Source of the DNA: Opitutia bacterium
GTDB lineage: Bacteria; Verrucomicrobiota; Verrucomicrobiia; Opitutales; Opitutaceae
Direction of reading: 5' to 3'
Length of the DNA stretch: 64,000 nucleotides
NCBI GenBank assembly: GCA_016217545.1
Contig: JACRHT010000017.1
Coordinates: 186,001 to 250,000 of the forward strand
This document shows, one piece after another, positions 61,501 to 64,000 of this stretch; positions within the stretch are counted from its first letter, which is position 1; the number at the start of each line of letters is the position of its first letter. A program made the translations under genes and the position numbers. Below the pieces are notes generated by a model, which saw nothing but the letters and a program-made list of their open reading frames with translations, made no database searches and was not told the origin of the DNA.

Positions 61501-64000
61501 ATCGCGTAGGCCGTGCTCGGTGCGAGACCGGTGACGCTGAAGCTCGTCGACGCGGGCGCGCCGAGCGACACCCCGTCGCGAAACACTTCGTAGCCGGTGA
61601 CGCCGACGTTGTCGGTCGAAGCCGGCCATGAAAGCGTGAACGAGGTCGCGGTCACACCGCTGGCGACGAGCCCGGCCGGCGAGCTGGGCGCGACCGTGTC
61701 GGCGGCGCTGCCGGCAGTCGTTACGCTGAGCGGACTGCTGGCCTCGGACCAGTTGCCGGCAGCGTCCCGCGCGCGCACGGTGGCGCTGTAGGTGGTGTTC
61801 GCCGTCAGGCCGCTGACGCTGGCGGTCGCCGCGGTAACGGTGCCGCGTGAAACTCCGTCGATGAAGACCTCGTAGCCCGTGACGCCGACGTTGTCGGTCG
61901 AGGCCGTCCACGAAAGCGTGAAGGCGTTTTCACCGACGGCGGAGGCGGACAAGTCCGCCGGCACGGACGGCGCCGTCGTATCGCTGCCGGCCGCGACGCG
62001 CACGAAGCGCACAGCGTCAGCAATGACGAAGCCGTTCGTATCGGTCGTGCGGATGAGCACGCTGCCGCCGGTGCCGGCCGCGAAGCTGCGGACGCCGAGA
62101 GAAATCCACGCGCCGCCGTTGACCCGCTGGTTGACGACGCTGGTCGCGGTGCCGCCAGCGTGGATCACGTCGACGGGCACGTTGCTCGCGCGGTTGGACC
62201 CCGCGGTCCAGCGGAGATAGACCGTGTAGTCGGCAGCGACGGGAATGTCCGGCGTGTAGCGCACGCTCTTCGTGCCCTTGTCGACATTGCCGTCCTGCAG
62301 GTAATTCGTGCCGTAATAACCGGCAGCCGTCGTGGCCGAGATCCAGTCGCCGGTGATCGTCACGCCGACGGCCGATGTGTTATCGAGAATGATCTCCGCC
62401 CCACCCGTGCCGCCATCGTCATCGAGCGTGCGCACGACGAGCGGTGCGCTGAGCGCCGAGACGTTGCCGGCGGCATCGCGCGCGCGAACCGTCATCGAGT
62501 AATTCGTGTAGGGCGTGAGGCCGGTGACGGGCAAGCTGGTGCTCGTGGCGGTGCCGATTTGCACGCCATCGCGGAACACGTCGTAGCCGGTGATGCCGAC
62601 GTTGTCGGTCGCGCCCGTCCACGTGAGGGTGAACGCGGTGCTCGTCACGCTGGTTGCCGCGAGGCTGGCCGGCGCGGACGGTGCGGTAGTGTCGGCCGCC
62701 TCGCGCACGAAGCGCACGGCGTCGGCGATGACGAAGCCGTTGGTGCCGGTGGTGCGGATGAGCAGGCTGCCGCCGGTGCCGGCGGAGAAGGCGTAGGTGC
62801 CGTGGAGCACCCAGACGCCGTCGCTCACGCGCTGGTTGAAGGATTTCGTCGTGGTGCCGCTCGCGTGGATGACGTCGATCGGGACATTGTTTGCGCGGTT
62901 CGCGCCGGCGGGCCAGCGAACGTAGACGCTGTAGGTCGCGCCCGCAGGAAAGTCGGGAATGAAACGGGCGCTCTTCGCGCCTTTCCCGGCGTTGCCGTCA
63001 TGGTGGTAGTTCGGGCCGTAGTAAGTGTTCGAGGTCGTGCCGGTCTGCCACTCGCCCGTGAACGCCACGCGCAACGGCGCAAGATTGTCGATGATGATCT
63101 CTGCGCCCGTCGTGCCGTCATCGAGCGTGCGGGCGTAGAGCGGTGCGCTCAGCGCGGAACCGTTGCCCGCGGTGTCGCGCGCCCGCACGTTGATGCGATA
63201 GGTCGTATAGGGATCGAGGCCCGTGACAGGCAGGCTGAGGCCCGTCGTCGAGCCGACGAGCACGCCGTCACGGAGAACATCATAGCTGACGACGCCGACA
63301 TCGTCGGTCGCGGGCGCCCAGCTGACGGTGAACGAACTCGTCGTCGCGTCGCTGAAGCTCAACCCCGCCGGCGGCACCGGCGGCAGATCGCCGCCCGCGA
63401 CCGGGAAAATCTCAATCGCGTTGATGAGCGTGTTGTTGACGGACGCCGCGAAGGACAGATCGAGGTAGTTGTCGGTCACGGCGACAATGCCGGACTTCAC
63501 GAGCGCAATGTCGCGACCACCGGCTTCGCCGAAGATGTCGATGTTGGTCCAACCGGCGGGCGCGGTGCCTTCCGCCGTCACGCTGAACACGCGCTGGCCC
63601 GCCGCGGTGACGCCGGAGAAAGTCTCCGCGAAATGCAGGCGCACCTCGTAGAGGCCGTTGGCCACAATGAGCGAGTAGCCGGTCACGCCCCAGCGCTCGG
63701 TCTGGTAGAGACGGTCGTCGTTGGTGCCGGCGATTTCGATGGCGCCGCGATCGGCCATGCCGCCGCCGGTGAAGCCGAAGTCCGCCGCCCATACGTGACC
63801 GAGGCCATCCGTGTAAGCAGTGGAGCTGCCCGACTCGATGCGCATCGCGACCGGTGTGGTCGGCATCGACGCGTTGATCGTGATGGTTTGCGTGGTCTTC
63901 GCACCGCGATTGTCCGTCACCACACACGTGGCGGTGAAGGTGCCGGGCGCATAATAGGTGACCGTGGGATTCTGCAACGCGGACGACTGGCCATCGCCGA
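58539..64000 (-). CDS. Giant secreted multidomain protein (3' part; runs off the window)
   Basis: At least 1819 codons, open to the window edge. Order seen from the N-terminal side: the end of a PKD-type domain (YYAPGTFTATCVVTDNRGAKT), a malectin-like domain ('YEVRLHFAETFSGVTAAGQRVF'), FnIII and golvesin-like domains in alternation (two golvesin, four or more FnIII with 'TDNVGVTGYEVF'), an Ig-like domain, four ~82-residue repeats with 'KTFGDAPF', an MBG-like domain, and a C-terminal region of 'TLNG' motifs. It is a cell-surface or secreted adhesive/glycan-binding protein. The start lies beyond 64000. Confidence 0.85.
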   Translation of the reverse strand, partial: GDGQSSALQNPTVTYYAPGTFTATCVVTDNRGAKTTQTITINASMPTTPVAMRIESGSSTAYTDGLGHVWAADFGFTGGGMADRGAIEIAGTNDDRLYQTERWGVTGYSLIVANGLYEVRLHFAETFSGVTAAGQRVFSVTAEGTAPAGWTNIDIFGEAGGRDIALVKSGIVAVTDNYLDLSFAASVNNTLINAIEIFPVAGGDLPPVPPAGLSFSDATTSSFTVSWAPATDDVGVVSYDVLRDGVLVGSTTGLSLPVTGLDPYTTYRINVRARDTAGNGSALSAPLYARTLDDGTTGAEIIIDNLAPLRVAFTGEWQTGTTSNTYYGPNYHHDGNAGKGAKSARFIPDFPAGATYSVYVRWPAGANRANNVPIDVIHASGTTTKSFNQRVSDGVWVLHGTYAFSAGTGGSLLIRTTGTNGFVIADAVRFVREAADTTAPSAPASLAATSVTSTAFTLTWTGATDNVGITGYDVFRDGVQIGTATSTSLPVTGLTPYTNYSMTVRARDAAGNVSALSAPLVVRTLDDDGGTGGAEIILDNTSAVGVTITGDWISATTAAGYYGTNYLQDGNVDKGTKSVRYTPDIPVAADYTVYLRWTAGSNRASNVPVDVIHAGGTATSVVNQRVNGGAWISLGVRSFAAGTGGSVLIRTTDTNGFVIADAVRFVRVAAGSDTTAPSVPADLSASAVGENAFTLSWTASTDNVGVTGYEVFIDGVSRGTVTAATASVSGLTANTTYSATVRARDAAGNWSEASSPLSVTTAGSAADTVAPSSPAGLVASGVTATSFTLSWPASTDNVGVTGYEVFRDGVSLGAPASTSFSVTGLAPSTAYAMTVRARDAAGNWSAPSATLNVTTAASPGGGTTVNGRVISVNLSDGTNSLAPEEIAGAVAAPNWNNSIAANQPVTNAPDDLGSATTADVTFTNASFTYLNATAGTSPDAKMMRSQRGLSNGSTMTATTAQVPYARYDVYVYWGGRTTQESVPATMTLNFQKWNGTAWVTAETKYIRDTNRTWSGTYVESTAASAAEAVDGQDYVVFRGVTDATFRVSATLGSRAGISGFQIVEQVPVQTGAVPVITSATAMSGEFGAPFSYTITATESATAFGATGLPAGLSIDAATGVIAGVPSVAGTFDVALSATNATGTGVAVLTLTIERAPQTITFAAPAAKTFGDAPFALGATSSAGLPVTYAVASGPGSVDGDVLTITGAGSIVVVASQAGDTTHLPATPVEVTIVVARAEQLISIDSPEEKTFGDAPFVVNASANSGLPVTLAIESGPATLNDSTVTILGAGVVVLTATQVGNDNFLPAESVEFSIQVSPAGQVLVVSSPGAKVYGDAPFALSGAASSGLPVSYAVVSGPASVAGNLVTLLGAGTVVVSAEQPGNANYFAAEPVTLSFEVAKAAQTITFPNPGAKTFGDAPFALGATSSSGLAISYAVVSGPATLAGHTVTLTGAGTVTLSAAQGGDANHLPAPSETVSFAVAKAGATITLAGLWQLYDGAPKTATIVTTPADLKVTITYAGSATPPVYPGTYAVEATVDEANYSGSVTGTLVIASGITVRHAPTLNGTVDGSLQVLTAESITLNGSAVVTGDLLVPGTPAVRLNGQPVFGGTVDATGQAGATAFTVTLNGGSKLRHLVRRVDAATLPVVTAPSAPAGTRDVVLNNATQDAGDFATLRNLTLNGNAGTRTIPPGVYGSFTANGSSGFVLGVAGSTTPAVYQLQSLTLNGNSRVQIVGPVVLVLANGTTINGECGVEGAPELLWLQIASGGLTLNGGARFHGFVEAPAGTLTVNGNTTLHGGVAVDRLVVNGGALLRGPEQD

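Noticed and set aside
1-64000. CRISPR array
   Set aside because: No series of equal repeats with regular spacers was seen anywhere in the window.

Overview
The window reads as a chromosomal segment of a high-GC Verrucomicrobiota bacterium, most likely Opitutaceae. The reasons are the TonB-dependent receptor with an Opitutaceae-style plug start, very large secreted proteins built from FnIII, golvesin-like and MBG-type repeats, a CAZyme and sugar-ABC cluster, and REP-like palindromes. This placement is inference from gene style; no rRNA is present.

Region 1 (1-8.5 kb) is a mobile-element scar at a tRNA-Ser(TGA) gene. It holds a truncated integrase just downstream of the tRNA and a ColE1/MbeA-type mobilization operon with two further genes nested inside the relaxase gene in another frame. 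A complete XerC/D-like recombinase, half an aminotransferase gene and small orphan genes follow.

Region 2 (8.5-12.9 kb) is a complete His-Xaa-Ser radical-SAM peptide-modification system (hxsA-hxsD-hxsB-hxsC, every junction overlapping). A UPF0489 protein, the family of peptide arginases, lies just downstream. A Rho-independent-terminator-like hairpin sits in the hxsA leader.

Region 3 (13-25.6 kb) is a defence-rich stretch. It contains a type II CBASS operon (capV, CD-NTase, cap2 E1/E2 fusion, cap3 JAB peptidase) led by an HNH gene and continued by an ATGA-coupled unknown gene. A divergent XRE/ImmA-type pair (CapH/CapP-like) and an antitoxin-PIN-trypsin-like peptidase operon follow. A minimal tyrosine recombinase and a LuxR-type regulator close the island-like part at about 27.4 kb.

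Region 4 (28-48.3 kb) is carbohydrate metabolism: a Gfo/Idh/MocA oxidoreductase and divergent AraC regulator, NahK-like sugar-1-kinase plus a UDP-sugar 4-epimerase, a ribose-type ABC importer, GH116, a five-bladed-propeller glycosidase, ribulokinase, a beta-helix protein, a CE15-like esterase and a DUF2961/GH172 enzyme. It suggests uptake and breakdown of arabinose- and uronate-containing glycans.

Region 5 (48.3-54.1 kb) is a tight five-gene operon (MatC-like carrier, MatB-like acyl-CoA synthetase, and methylmalonyl-CoA mutase small subunit, MeaB GTPase and large subunit). It reads as methylmalonate (or malonate-type diacid) uptake and conversion to succinyl-CoA. Region 6 (54.4-64 kb) carries the TonB receptor, REP-like palindromes and the 3' part of a giant multidomain secreted protein that runs off the window.
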